From assembly GCF_007745175.1 (NCBI RefSeq), contig NZ_CP036271.1, forward strand, positions 3,980,314-4,044,313: DNA of 64,000 nucleotides, written 5' to 3'. A program made the translations under genes and the position numbers. The DNA is from Caulifigura coniformis (lineage in GTDB: Bacteria > Planctomycetota > Planctomycetia > Planctomycetales > Planctomycetaceae). The notes under the pieces are model-generated. The model was given only the letters and a program-made list of their open reading frames with translations, made no database searches and had not been told where the DNA came from. Positions 45,460 to 55,008 of this stretch are shown here, one piece after another. Position 1 is the first letter of the stretch. Every line of letters starts with the position of its first letter.

Positions 45460-46683
45460 ATGAGTTTCCCGGAAGTCAGCCAGCAGCTCGAAGTCATCCG
45501 CCGCGGCGTCGAGAAGATCGTGCCCGAAGCGGAGCTGGCGGACCGTCTGAAGAAGAGCCGGGAGACCGGGACGCCCCTGCGGGTGAAATACGGAATCGAC
45601 CCGACCGGGATCGACGTCCACCTGGGGCATACCGTCCCTCTGAGGAAGCTCCGGCAGTTCCAGGACCTCGGGCACCAGGCGGTCATCATCATCGGGAACG
45701 CCACGGCGATGGTGGGCGATCCCAGCGGCCGGGATCACGCGAGGGCCAAACGTCTCTCGGCCGAGGATGTCGAAGCGAATGCCCGCGACTACCTGACCCA
45801 GGTGGGAAAGGTCGTCGACCTCTCGAAGGCCGAGGTGCACCGGAACGGCGACTGGTTCGGGAAGATGTCGTTTGCGGACATCCTGAACCTGTGCGGCAAG
45901 GTGACCGTCGCTCAGCTGCTGACCCGGGACGACTTCGCCAAGCGAATGGCGGCCAGCTCGCCGATCTTCCTGCACGAGTGCCTGTACCCGATCATGCAGG
46001 CCTGGGACTCGGTGATGATCCGTTCGGACATCGAGCTCGGCGGGACCGAGCAGCTGTACAGTTTCATGCTCGCCCGCGATCTCCAGCGCGACGCCGGACT
46101 GCCCGAGCAGATTGGCGTGATGTCTCCGATCCTCGTGGGCCTCGACGGCGTCCGCAGGATGGGGAAGAGCCTCGGGAACTACATCGGCATCCACGAGCCG
46201 GCCTACGAGATGATGAAGAAGTTCATGCAGCTTCCGGATGCCTGCATGAGAATGTTCTACGAACTGCTGACCCAGGTTCCGCTGCCTGAGATCGAAACGC
46301 TGCTCGCGGGGCACCCGAAAGAGTGCAAGTTGACGCTCGGCCGGCTTGTCATCGCGCAGTACCACGGCGAAGCGGCCGCCGAGGAAGCGGCCGCGCGGTG
46401 GCAGCGTGAGATTTCAGACGGGGCGCTGCCGGCCGACATTCCGACGGCGACCCTGTCGCGGAGCACGCTCCAGGGGGACGGAATGCTGGCGGCCCACCTG
46501 CTCAAGTCTCTGGGCCTGTGTTCATCGACCAGCGAGGCGCGCCGCGCCATTCAGCAGGGAGGCGCGTTCACCGGCGAAGAGAAGACTCCGCTGACCGCTC
46601 ACGACCAGGTGGTTCCGCTCTCGACCGGGCTGCTGGTGTGGGTCGGCAAGAAACGCGTGAAGCGGATCGAGCTCGTCGATTGA
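45460..46683 (+). CDS. tyrS: Tyrosyl-tRNA synthetase
   Basis: 407 residues, class I. The HIGH-type motif is HLGH in GIDPTGIDVHLGHTVPLRKL. The KMSKS-type loop is RRMGKSLGNY near 230. A C-terminal S4 RNA-binding domain (about 345-407; CSSTSEARRAIQQGGAF, LLVWVGKKRVKRIEL) binds the anticodon arm. It follows the TyrS form with HLGH and GKS, as in the TyrZ-like subgroup. folC starts 13 nt after the stop. Confidence 0.95.
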   Translation: MSFPEVSQQLEVIRRGVEKIVPEAELADRLKKSRETGTPLRVKYGIDPTGIDVHLGHTVPLRKLRQFQDLGHQAVIIIGNATAMVGDPSGRDHARAKRLSAEDVEANARDYLTQVGKVVDLSKAEVHRNGDWFGKMSFADILNLCGKVTVAQLLTRDDFAKRMAASSPIFLHECLYPIMQAWDSVMIRSDIELGGTEQLYSFMLARDLQRDAGLPEQIGVMSPILVGLDGVRRMGKSLGNYIGIHEPAYEMMKKFMQLPDACMRMFYELLTQVPLPEIETLLAGHPKECKLTLGRLVIAQYHGEAAAEEAAARWQREISDGALPADIPTATLSRSTLQGDGMLAAHLLKSLGLCSSTSEARRAIQQGGAFTGEEKTPLTAHDQVVPLSTGLLVWVGKKRVKRIELVD

Positions 46684-46696
46684 TCAACACTCCGCG

Positions 46697-48082
46697 ATGA
46701 CTCACTCGTCTGCAATACCGGAAGGAACGAACGCGAACGGCGACGCCGCCTATCGCGCAGCGATGGACTACATCCTGCTGCGGCTGAACTACGAACGCGT
46801 TTCACACGATTCGTACAGCGTCGAAGACTTTCGTCTCGCACGCATGGCCCGACTGCTCGAGCTCCTGGGCCAGCCTCAGGCGACCCTGCCCGTCGTTCAC
46901 GTGGCCGGCACCAAGGGGAAGGGTTCCACGTCCGCAATGCTGGCGTCGATGCTGCGGGCCGCGGGCCTGCGGGTCGGCCTGTTCACCTCGCCGCACATCG
47001 TGCGTTTCGAAGAACGGATGACGATCAACGGCGTCGAGCCCTCGGCGGAAGAGATCGTCTCGCTTGTCGCGCGGATCCGGCCGGCCGTCGAAACGCTCGT
47101 TGAGGAGATGCCTCCGGGCCCCACATACTTCGAGGTGACGACTGCCCTCGCCTGGCTGCACTTCCAGTCGTCTCGCTGCGACATCGCGGTGATGGAAGTG
47201 GGGCTGGGGGGACGCCTCGATTCCACCAACCTCTGCAATCCGGTCTGCTGCATCATCACGAGCATCAGCCGCGACCACATGCGACTTCTCGGCGACACGC
47301 TGCCGAAGATCGCCGCCGAGAAAGCAGGGATCATCAAGCCCGGTGTGCCGGTCATCTCCGGGGCCGAACAGCCGGAAGTCGTCGAGGTGATTTCGAAGAC
47401 GGCCGACCGCGCCGGCGCGCCGCTCTATCGCCTGTCGAAGGAGATCGGACTGGCTGTCGGCGACATCGACGCATCGCGCGAACTTCCGCAGCACCGGGCA
47501 ACAGTGGAAACGCCCTGGGGACGTCACAACGCTCTGAAAACTCCCCTCCCCGGCGCTCACCAGTGTCGGAATCTTGCCCTCGCCGTGACGGCCTTCGATC
47601 TGCTGAATCACTCGTGGAGAACTCTGGATTCCGGGGCGATTGCCCGCGGCCTCGACAGCCTCCGCTGGCCGTTGCGCATCGAAGAAGTGCGACGCAATCC
47701 GAGGGTGATCCTCGACAGCGCGCACAACGACGCGTCGGCCGCGGCGCTATGCGCGACGCTCGAACCTCTGCAGGCGTCACGCCGAGTGCTGATCTACGCG
47801 ACGTCGCGTGATAAAGACGCCGCGTCGATGCTGAAGATCTTCAATCGCGGCTTCGACGAGGTGATCCTGACTCGCTACATCCACAATCCGCGTGCGCTGC
47901 CGGTCGACCTGCTCGCCCAGCTCGCGGCCCAGGAACTGTCGATCCCCTGGTCCACCGCTCCCGATCCGCAGGCCGCATGGAATGCGGCGCTCAAGGCGGT
48001 CGATTCCCACGGGCTGATCTGCGTCAGTGGGTCGGTGTTCCTCGCTGCGGAGATGCAGCCAATCGCCGGAGGCCTGGAATGA
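46697..48082 (+). CDS. folC: Folylpolyglutamate synthase / dihydrofolate synthase
   Basis: 461 residues, Mur-ligase fold. Adds glutamate to folates. P-loop HVAGTKGKGSTSAMLASML, the GLGGRLDSTNLCNP motif, TSISRDHMRLLGDTLPKIAAEKAG and the C-terminal-domain ILDSAHNDASAAAL are all recognisable. About 30 extra N-terminal residues precede the usual start. The last codons overlap phoR as ATGA (48079-48082). With tyrS it heads the strand-wise run into the phosphate genes. Confidence 0.94.
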   Translation: MTHSSAIPEGTNANGDAAYRAAMDYILLRLNYERVSHDSYSVEDFRLARMARLLELLGQPQATLPVVHVAGTKGKGSTSAMLASMLRAAGLRVGLFTSPHIVRFEERMTINGVEPSAEEIVSLVARIRPAVETLVEEMPPGPTYFEVTTALAWLHFQSSRCDIAVMEVGLGGRLDSTNLCNPVCCIITSISRDHMRLLGDTLPKIAAEKAGIIKPGVPVISGAEQPEVVEVISKTADRAGAPLYRLSKEIGLAVGDIDASRELPQHRATVETPWGRHNALKTPLPGAHQCRNLALAVTAFDLLNHSWRTLDSGAIARGLDSLRWPLRIEEVRRNPRVILDSAHNDASAAALCATLEPLQASRRVLIYATSRDKDAASMLKIFNRGFDEVILTRYIHNPRALPVDLLAQLAAQELSIPWSTAPDPQAAWNAALKAVDSHGLICVSGSVFLAAEMQPIAGGLE

Positions 48083-49359
48083 GTCGGGCCGGTGGAAGCG
48101 GCTGGCTGGTCGCCATCGGGCCCGCGCTGTTCATCGCGGTGGCCTGTGCCTTCGTCGGAGACTTCACCGCCGGTTGGGCCCTGGCGATGGCCCTGCTCGC
48201 AGTCGTCGTCGGCGCGATCGGACGGCTCGTCGCCGGCAGGGAATCCGCCTCGTTCGAGCCGGGCGACGCGCCCCCTTCGAGGCCGGCGGCCCGCCCTCTC
48301 ACGCGCCCGTCGGCCGAACTGTTCGAGGCCGTCCTAGGGACAATGATCGACGGCGTCGTTGTCGCCAATCGGTCCCAGAGCCTGCTCTACGTCAACCGGG
48401 CGGCCCGCAACCTTCTCGACCTCGGAGAAAAGTCGGTCGCGGGACGGCTGATTTCCGAAGTGTCGCGCTCGGCCCAGCTGCAGGAAGTCATCGAGACCGC
48501 GCTCTCGACCCGCCTGCACCAGCGCACCGAGCTGCAGCTGATCCGGCAGAAGCTGACGCTCGCCGTCTCGGTCGCCCCGCTCGATCTCGAGCCGGCAGGC
48601 GGAGTGCTGATCGTCCTGCACGACGTCACTGAACTCCGCCGGCTGGAACGGATGCGACGCGAGTTCGTCTCGAATGTGTCGCACGAACTCAAGACTCCTC
48701 TCACCTCGATCCAGGCATATGCGGAAACGCTCCTGAGCGGGGGTCTTGAAGACGACGCGAACAATCGGAAGTTCGTCGAACGCATCCAGGAACAGGCCGA
48801 GCGACTGCAGACGCTGATTCTCGACCTCCTTCGGCTGGCGAGAATCGAGTCGGACGAGGTCGCGTTCGAGATCCGCGCCGTCGATGTCGGGGACATCGTG
48901 CTCGACTGCGTTCGAGACCGGCAGGACCTCGCGACGGCGAAAGGGCTATCCCTGGTCACGAAGTCTCCCGATGGTCCGATCATGGCCACCGCCGAGGCCG
49001 AGGGACTCTCAACGATTCTGAGCAACCTCGTCGACAACGCGATCAACTACACCCCTTCCGGGGGGCGGGTGGAGATCGAATGGAGTCAGCCCGGCGAAGA
49101 AGTCGTGATCTCCGTGACGGACACGGGAGTCGGCATTCCGCTGGAGCATCAGCCGCGCGTTTTCGAGCGGTTCTATCGTGTGGATCGCGCGCGGTCTCGC
49201 GAACTGGGAGGGACGGGCCTCGGCCTGTCGATTGTGAAGCATCTCGTGCACGCGTTTCGCGGACGCATCGAACTGGAAAGCCAGCAGGGACGCGGAAGCC
49301 GGTTCACAATCTGGCTGCCGGCCGGAGAGTCCGAAACGCGTTCCCTCCCCCGTTCGTGA
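48079..49359 (+). CDS. phoR: Phosphate-responsive sensor histidine kinase (PhoR type)
   Basis: 426 residues from the ATG overlapping the folC stop. Two close N-terminal helices (about 8-28 and 30-51) leave almost no periplasmic loop, as in PhoR, which senses phosphate through PstSCAB/PhoU rather than directly. A PAS domain (about 78-185; LFEAVLGTMIDGVVVANRSQ), HisKA with His202 (FVSNVSHELKTPLTS) and HATPase with NLVDNAINYTPSGG, TDTGVGIP and GGTGLGLSIVK follow. The placement directly before pstS and the phoB gene at the other end of the cluster make PhoR the best name. Confidence 0.9.
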   Translation: MSRAGGSGWLVAIGPALFIAVACAFVGDFTAGWALAMALLAVVVGAIGRLVAGRESASFEPGDAPPSRPAARPLTRPSAELFEAVLGTMIDGVVVANRSQSLLYVNRAARNLLDLGEKSVAGRLISEVSRSAQLQEVIETALSTRLHQRTELQLIRQKLTLAVSVAPLDLEPAGGVLIVLHDVTELRRLERMRREFVSNVSHELKTPLTSIQAYAETLLSGGLEDDANNRKFVERIQEQAERLQTLILDLLRLARIESDEVAFEIRAVDVGDIVLDCVRDRQDLATAKGLSLVTKSPDGPIMATAEAEGLSTILSNLVDNAINYTPSGGRVEIEWSQPGEEVVISVTDTGVGIPLEHQPRVFERFYRVDRARSRELGGTGLGLSIVKHLVHAFRGRIELESQQGRGSRFTIWLPAGESETRSLPRS

Positions 49360-49522
49360 ACGCAATCCATTGAAAGGCACGGAATTGGAGATTGTGACCG
49401 TCTCCAGGAGTGGACGCGAAACTCGCCATCCCTTCGCGGGATCTTAACAATTGCCTCCTATACCAGACCGGGAAACGGGCCGTCGGCCCGGTGCACTGCA
49501 TGTTGTCCGATCGGGTTTCCAG
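49360..49522. promoter_or_regulatory. Gap upstream of pstS
   Basis: 163 nt between phoR and pstS, long enough for a separate promoter. It contains TTAACA at 49444-49449, a possible -10 TATACC at 49459-49464 and a CGGGCC/GGCCCG hairpin near 49480-49495. A PhoB box would be expected here, but I cannot point to a pair of 7-nt direct repeats with confidence. Confidence 0.3.
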
Positions 49523-50524
49523 ATGAATTTCGGCATCCAGGTTCGTCGCGCGTTGATTGCCGTCGTCGGGGCATGCGTCATTTCCGCCTGCGGCTGCACC
49601 GTGCGTGTGGCAGATGCGGAGGGGCGAAAGGCGTCCTCGGGCGACCAGATTGCCGGGACGATCCTGATCGACGGTTCGAGCACGGTTTACCCGATTACCC
49701 AGGCGATTTCCGAAGCGTTCAGCGGCCTTCATCAGGACGTCCAGGCTCCGGTCGGAAGCGGCGGAACCTCCAGTGGATTCAAGAAGCTGATCCAGGGCGA
49801 GATCGACATCGCCGGCGCCTCGCGCCCGATCACGGCGAAGGAGTCGGACGCCCTGAAGGCGAAAGGAATCGAAGTCCTCGAGCTGGAAGTCGCGCTCGAC
49901 GGCATTTCGATCGTCGTGAATCCCGGCAACGACTGGTGCTCTGCCCTGACCGTCAAACAGCTCCACCAGATCTGGAATCCCGACAACGGCGCCCGACGCT
50001 GGCGCGACCTCGATCCCGCCTGGCCCGAGACCGAGATCAAACTTTTCGGGGCCGGGACGAATTCCGGAACCTTTGAATACTTCACGGAAGTCGTGAACGG
50101 CAAGAAAGGTGTCAGTCGATCCGACTACAGCCAGAGCGAAGACGACAATCAGCTCGTGATCGGCATCGCTGGCGATCAGCACTCACTCGGGTATTTTGGG
50201 TACTCGTATTTCGATGAAAACCGGGATCGGCTGAAGATCGTGAAGATCGCTGCGGGTGACGACATCGCTGCGGCGATTGAGCCGTCGAAGGCCACCATCG
50301 AGGGCGGAACCTACACGCCACTGTCGCGTCCGGTTTATATCTACGTTTCGAGGAAGTCGCTGACCCGCAGGGAAGTCGCCGAGTTTGTGCGGTTTTACCT
50401 GTCCGATGAAGGTCAGAAACTGGTGGAAACGGCGCACTGCATTCCCCTGCACGCTGACCGGCTGAAGGAACAGCGAAAACGGCTCGACGAGGCCATCGCC
50501 ACGTCGAGCCTCGCCGCAAACTGA
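49523..50524 (+). CDS. pstS: Phosphate ABC transporter substrate-binding lipoprotein
   Basis: 333 residues from the ATG at 49523. Lipoprotein signal with Cys in ACVISACGC. Phosphate-binding segments are visible: IDGSSTVYPITQAISEAF, the loop VGSGGTSSGFKKL, and GAGTNSGTFEYFTEVV. This is the binding-protein family with the DGSST start. It delivers phosphate to PstCA. The first part of the open frame upstream (from 49451) lacks a signal and is rejected. Confidence 0.95.
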   Translation: MNFGIQVRRALIAVVGACVISACGCTVRVADAEGRKASSGDQIAGTILIDGSSTVYPITQAISEAFSGLHQDVQAPVGSGGTSSGFKKLIQGEIDIAGASRPITAKESDALKAKGIEVLELEVALDGISIVVNPGNDWCSALTVKQLHQIWNPDNGARRWRDLDPAWPETEIKLFGAGTNSGTFEYFTEVVNGKKGVSRSDYSQSEDDNQLVIGIAGDQHSLGYFGYSYFDENRDRLKIVKIAAGDDIAAAIEPSKATIEGGTYTPLSRPVYIYVSRKSLTRREVAEFVRFYLSDEGQKLVETAHCIPLHADRLKEQRKRLDEAIATSSLAAN

Positions 50525-50554
50525 AGGTTGTCCGCGGATCTCCCAGCCGATTTC

Positions 50555-51547
50555 ATGTCCTCCTCCCTGCCATCCCCGGCCCTTCCCGCGCCCGTCGACG
50601 CTCGACACCTGCAGCGCCGTCTGACGGGCCGCCGCTTCCTGGAATGGATCATCCAGTCGCTGCTGTTCCTGTGCGCGCTGGCTTCAATCCTGACGACCCT
50701 CGGCATCCTCTACATGCTGGCGTCGGAAACGATCTATTCGGCGAACCCGGACGACCCGGCCTTCTTCCAGCAGGTTTCGCTGGCGGAGTTCTTCGGCGAC
50801 ACCGCCTGGCGGCCCAACTTCGAACCCGCGCGATTCGGAATCTGGCCTCTCCTCAGCGGCACTTTCCTGATCACGACAATCGCCGGGTTCGTCGGCCTGC
50901 CCATCGGCATCCTGAGCGCCATCTACCTCAGCGAATATGCGAAGGCCAGGACCCGGACCTGGGTGAAACCCGCCCTGGAACTGCTCGCGGGTGTTCCCAC
51001 GATCGTTTACGGCTATTTCGGACTGATGTTCGTGACGCCTTACATCATCAACCCGCTCTTCAGCCAGCTGCTGGGCTTCGAAGTTCAGGGGTTGAATGCG
51101 CTCAGCGGCGGCATCGTGGTCGGGCTGATGCTGATTCCGATGGTCTGCTCGCTCAGTGAAGACGCCCTGCGGGCCGTTCCCCGGAGTCTGCGGGAGGCCG
51201 GTTACGCCCTCGGATCCACGAAGTTCGACGTCTCGGTGAAGGTCGTCGTGCCCGCGGCCTTCTCGGGGATCGTGGCCTCCTTCCTGCTGGCCCTGTCGCG
51301 AGCCGTCGGCGAGACGATGGCCGTCGCGATCGCGGCGGGTAACCGTCCCACGTTGACGCTGAACCCTCTGGAGAGCACTCAGACGATGACGAGCTTCATC
51401 GTCAACATGACAATGGGGGACGTGAGCGCCGGAACGATCACCTACAAGAGCCTCTTCGCAGTCGCCACCTGCCTGTTCCTGGTGACGCTGGTGATGAACG
51501 TGATTTCCCAATGGGTCATGCAGCGGTATCGGGAGACGTACCAATGA
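50555..51547 (+). CDS. pstC: Phosphate ABC transporter permease
   Basis: 330 residues from the ATG at 50555 (a TTG at 50528 is an alternative). Six transmembrane helices, with the first at about 31-55. The EAA-type coupling loop reads [48 protein letters not shown] is the conserved PstC segment. Its stop overlaps the pstA start as ATGA. Confidence 0.95.
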   Translation: MSSSLPSPALPAPVDARHLQRRLTGRRFLEWIIQSLLFLCALASILTTLGILYMLASETIYSANPDDPAFFQQVSLAEFFGDTAWRPNFEPARFGIWPLLSGTFLITTIAGFVGLPIGILSAIYLSEYAKARTRTWVKPALELLAGVPTIVYGYFGLMFVTPYIINPLFSQLLGFEVQGLNALSGGIVVGLMLIPMVCSLSEDALRAVPRSLREAGYALGSTKFDVSVKVVVPAAFSGIVASFLLALSRAVGETMAVAIAAGNRPTLTLNPLESTQTMTSFIVNMTMGDVSAGTITYKSLFAVATCLFLVTLVMNVISQWVMQRYRETYQ

Positions 51548-52590
51548 CCTCTCCCCTTCCGCCCTCCGCCGGGCATTCACAGCCCGTGCGTGGATCGAAT
51601 TCCCTCGATCGCTCGTCGCGCGAAGGCTGGCTCTTCGAGGCCTCCTGTCGCGCTGCGGCCTGGTCGAGCTTCGCTTTCCTCGCCGTTATCCTGGGAACGA
51701 TTTTCTACGAGGCCAGCGGCGCGCTGACCTGGCGGTTCCTGACAAGCTTCGACTCGGCCCATCCCGATCGGGCCGGCATCCTGGCTGGCCTGTGGGGTTC
51801 GTTCTGGCTGGTCCTGCTCACGGGCCTGATCTCGATTCCGCTGGGAGTCGGAGCGGCCATCTTCCTCGAGGAATACGCCTCCGATACCTGGATCGTCCGT
51901 ATCATCCGGACGAACCTCGCGAATCTCGCCGGCGTTCCGTCGGTCGTTTATGGACTGCTCGGCCTCGCGGCCTTCGTGCGGGCGTTCGGCCTCTTCGATA
52001 CGAATGGTCCGCTGCACCGGATGACGGGCATGGACATCGAAGGCGTCACCATCGCGGGAGTCGATATCCCGCTGCCGTTCGGCCGGTCGATCTTTTCGGG
52101 GGCATTGACGCTCGCCCTGCTGCTGTTGCCGACAATCATCGTGGCGTCGCAGGAGGCTCTGCGGGGCGTCCCGTCGACCATCCGGCATGCGGCGCTCGCG
52201 CTCGGCGCGACGCGCTGGCAGACCATCAGCGGACAGGTGTTGCCCTCTGCCCTGCCGGGGATTGTGACGGGCGTGATCCTCGCACTCTCCCGCGCCATCG
52301 GAGAGACCGCCCCGTTGATCGTGGCCGGCGCGTTTACGTTCGTGAACTATGCCCCCGGACGGATCGATTCGCCGGCCAAGGTGTTCACCAACCCGGCCGG
52401 TGTGCTCGAAGCACCGTTCTCCAGTTACACGGTGATTCCCATGCAGGTCTACAGCTGGATCGAGAAGCCGCAGCCGGCGTTCCACCAGCTCGCCTCGGCG
52501 GGCATTCTCGTGCTGCTCGGCCTGCTGCTCGTGATGAACGGTATCGCGGTTTACATCCGGTTCCGATCCCAGAAACATATGAAATGGTGA
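51544..52590 (+). CDS. pstA: Phosphate ABC transporter permease
   Basis: 348 residues; ATG shared with the pstC stop (ATGA). Six helices. Conserved parts: [53 protein letters not shown] and [20 protein letters not shown]. It pairs with PstC to form the membrane channel. Confidence 0.95.
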   Translation: MTSPLPPSAGHSQPVRGSNSLDRSSREGWLFEASCRAAAWSSFAFLAVILGTIFYEASGALTWRFLTSFDSAHPDRAGILAGLWGSFWLVLLTGLISIPLGVGAAIFLEEYASDTWIVRIIRTNLANLAGVPSVVYGLLGLAAFVRAFGLFDTNGPLHRMTGMDIEGVTIAGVDIPLPFGRSIFSGALTLALLLLPTIIVASQEALRGVPSTIRHAALALGATRWQTISGQVLPSALPGIVTGVILALSRAIGETAPLIVAGAFTFVNYAPGRIDSPAKVFTNPAGVLEAPFSSYTVIPMQVYSWIEKPQPAFHQLASAGILVLLGLLLVMNGIAVYIRFRSQKHMKW

Positions 52591-52613
52591 CCCCCAGAGG
52601 GGCTCCTTCCATC

Positions 52614-53471
52614 ATGCCGACACTGACGCCCAACGCAGGATCCCGGAAACTCGAGTCCATGCCTTCGTATACCGACGTGGTGAAAGATCGACAGCCCTCG
52701 ACGGCCGCCGGTCCGCAGCCGACGAAGATCGAAACCCGCGGTCTCAATTTCTTCTACGGGGAACGTCAGGCGCTCTTCGACATCTCGCTGGCGATTCCGG
52801 AACGTTCGGTGATGGCCTTCATCGGTCCGTCCGGCTGCGGCAAGAGCACCTTCCTGCGGACGCTGAACCGCATGAACGACATTGTCGAAGGCTCGCGGCA
52901 CACGGGTGAAGTGCTCCTGGAAGGAGTCGACATCTACGCGCCGCAGATCGACGTGGTGGCCCTGCGCAAACGCGTGGGCATGGTGTTCCAGAAATCGACT
53001 CCCTTCCCCAAGTCGATCTTCGACAATATCGCCTACGGTCCGAAAGTGGCCGGTGAACGGGACCGGCGGAAGCTCACGTCGATCGTCGAATCGTCGCTGC
53101 AGCGCGCGGGCCTGTGGGAGGAAGTGAAAGACCGGATGAACTCGTCGGCCCTGGCGCTCTCAGGCGGTCAGCAGCAGCGGCTGTGTATCGCGCGGGCGTT
53201 GGCCACGAGCCCCGACGTCCTCCTGATGGACGAGCCGGCCTCCGCGCTCGATCCGGCGAGCACCGCCCGCGTGGAGGACCTGATCTTCGAGCTCAAAGAG
53301 AACTACACGATCGTGATCGTGACCCACAACATGCAGCAGGCCGCGCGCATCAGCGATTCCACCGCGTTCTTCTACCAGGGGCAGCTCATCGAAGTCGGAC
53401 GGACCCGGGAGCTGTTCACCAAGCCCAAAGAGAAGCAGACGGAAGACTACATCACCGGACGTTTCGGCTGA
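52614..53471 (+). CDS. pstB: Phosphate ABC transporter ATPase
   Basis: 285 residues from the ATG at 52614; an ATG at 52659 is also possible. About 40 N-terminal residues precede the ATPase start ([16 protein letters not shown]). Walker [22 protein letters not shown] is the diagnostic PstB form. Then [21 protein letters not shown], signature [15 protein letters not shown], Walker [14 protein letters not shown] and the switch His in [10 protein letters not shown] follow. Confidence 0.96.
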   Translation: MPTLTPNAGSRKLESMPSYTDVVKDRQPSTAAGPQPTKIETRGLNFFYGERQALFDISLAIPERSVMAFIGPSGCGKSTFLRTLNRMNDIVEGSRHTGEVLLEGVDIYAPQIDVVALRKRVGMVFQKSTPFPKSIFDNIAYGPKVAGERDRRKLTSIVESSLQRAGLWEEVKDRMNSSALALSGGQQQRLCIARALATSPDVLLMDEPASALDPASTARVEDLIFELKENYTIVIVTHNMQQAARISDSTAFFYQGQLIEVGRTRELFTKPKEKQTEDYITGRFG

Positions 53472-53527
53472 TCCTCCAGGTCTGCCCCGCACGTTTCTCT
53501 CTCAGCGAACATTGAAACTACCAGGCC

Positions 53528-54208
53528 ATGTCGGTTCACCTGCAGCTTGATCTTCACGACCTCCACAAGGATCTGCTGTCGATGTGCGCGGCAGTCGAGG
53601 ACATGATCCACCGGGCGGTGGACCAGCTCTCGAGTCCGAGCATGGAAGACACGCGCCGGCTGATGTCGGAAGACACCGACATCGACCGCTGGGACGTGCG
53701 GATCGAAGAGTCGTGCCTCAAGATTCTCGCGCTTCACCAGCCCGTCGCCATCGACCTGCGCCGCATCACGACGGTGCTCAAGATTTCGGGCGAACTGGAA
53801 CGCGTCGCCGACCTCGCCGTGAACATCGCCGAGCGGGCAGTCGGCCTGCTGGATGGCCCCAGCGTGCAGGTGCCCGACCGGCTGAAGGACATGGCGGCGC
53901 GGGCCGTCGACATGCTCCACCGAAGTATCGATTCCTATGTGGAGCTGGACAGCAAGAAAGCCCGGCTCGTCTGCACTGAAGACGACGCGATCGACGAGAC
54001 GAATCGCATCCTCATCGGCGAGATGATCCAGTACATGCACCAGAGCCCCGATCGGCTCGATTCCCTGCTGCACCTGTTTTCCGCGGTGCGCCAGGTGGAA
54101 CGCGTCGCCGATCACGCCACGAACATCGCCGAAGACGTCGTTTACCTGGTGGAGGGCCGGATCATCCGGCACGCCAAGAAGCTCGAGCGCCTTGATACCA
54201 AGGCCTGA
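53528..54208 (+). CDS. phoU: Phosphate signalling protein PhoU
   Basis: 226 residues, two three-helix bundles with the repeated metal-binding ED-x-x-ID motifs (MSEDTDIDRWDVRIEE, CTEDDAIDETNRIL) and the closing VERVADHATNIAEDVVYL. Links PstSCAB transport state to PhoR, keeping the Pho regulon off when phosphate is plentiful. It sits between pstB and phoB. Confidence 0.95.
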   Translation: MSVHLQLDLHDLHKDLLSMCAAVEDMIHRAVDQLSSPSMEDTRRLMSEDTDIDRWDVRIEESCLKILALHQPVAIDLRRITTVLKISGELERVADLAVNIAERAVGLLDGPSVQVPDRLKDMAARAVDMLHRSIDSYVELDSKKARLVCTEDDAIDETNRILIGEMIQYMHQSPDRLDSLLHLFSAVRQVERVADHATNIAEDVVYLVEGRIIRHAKKLERLDTKA

Positions 54209-54240
54209 GCCATCGACTGCAGAATTGCGCTTTCGAGACA

Positions 54241-54269
54241 GGGCCGCCTGCACCTTCTGCAGGCGGCCC
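54241..54269 (+). promoter_or_regulatory. Perfect hairpin between phoU and phoB
   Basis: 12-bp stem GGGCCGCCTGCA/TGCAGGCGGCCC with loop CCTTC, 32 nt after the phoU stop and 28 nt before the phoB ATG. No T-tract follows. It may be a partial terminator or a processing/stability site that lowers phoB output relative to pst, or an element of the REP type. Confidence 0.6.
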
Positions 54270-54297
54270 CGAAGTGATCCATTTGCCGCAGGAACTG

Positions 54298-55008
54298 ATG
54301 TCCAAACCACGCGTATTGATCGTGGATGATGAACCTTCGATTTCCGAAGTGCTCGTCTACAACCTGGCCAAAGAGAATTTTGACGTCGCGACCGCCGCTG
54401 ATGGTCAGTCGGCCATCAAACGGGCACAGGCCTTTCTGCCCGAACTCGTCGTTCTCGACCTGATGCTGCCCGTCATGGACGGACTGCAGGTCTGCCGGCA
54501 GCTTCGCAGCGATCCCCGCACCAGGAACACGCGGATCCTGATGCTGACCGCGAAGGGAGACGAGACCGATGAGATCGTCGGTTTCAACCTTGGGGCGGAT
54601 GACTACGTCGCCAAACCGTTCCGGATCAAACCGCTCATCGAACGGATCAAGGCCCTGCTGCGCCGGCCCCGCGCCGGCGCGGAGGATGACGCCAAGGTGA
54701 TCGACGTCGGAACTCTCCGCATCGATCGGATCCGTCATGGCGCCATGCTCGAGTCGACGGACCTGCAGCTGACTCCCACCGAATTCCGGCTGCTGTGGAC
54801 CCTCGCTCGCCAGCCTGGCCGGACCTTCACCCGCAACGAACTGCTCGATTGCAGCCGCGGCGAGGATGCAAACTCCATGGAACGGACGATCGACGTTCAC
54901 GTCCGGGCGCTGCGGAAGAAGCTCGACAGCATTGCGGAATGCATCGAAACGGTGCGCGGCGTCGGTTACCGGTTCGACTCGGCCGCAGTCACCGGATCAA
55001 AAGCTTGA
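54298..55008 (+). CDS. phoB: Response regulator PhoB (OmpR family)
   Basis: 236 residues from the ATG at 54298, with GCAGGAA upstream. Receiver domain: Asp10, Asp11, phospho-acceptor Asp54 (VVLDLMLPVMDG), Thr in LMLTAKGDETD and Lys in DDYVAKPFRIK. A C-terminal winged helix (TPTEFRLLWTLARQPGRTFT, then ERTIDVHVRALRKKL and VRGVGYRF) binds DNA. Partner of the kinase at 48079. Its last 12 nt overlap the end of the convergent adaptor gene. Confidence 0.95.
   Translation: MSKPRVLIVDDEPSISEVLVYNLAKENFDVATAADGQSAIKRAQAFLPELVVLDLMLPVMDGLQVCRQLRSDPRTRNTRILMLTAKGDETDEIVGFNLGADDYVAKPFRIKPLIERIKALLRRPRAGAEDDAKVIDVGTLRIDRIRHGAMLESTDLQLTPTEFRLLWTLARQPGRTFTRNELLDCSRGEDANSMERTIDVHVRALRKKLDSIAECIETVRGVGYRFDSAAVTGSKA

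Noticed and set aside
49444-49464. TTAACA near pstS considered as a Pho box
   Set aside because: Only one half-site is present, and there is no second repeat at the 11-nt period expected for PhoB/PhoP binding.
51792-52613. Upstream extension of the pstB frame inside pstA
   Set aside because: Arg/Gly/His-rich out-of-frame reading of pstA; the PstB N-terminus begins at 52614 or 52659.
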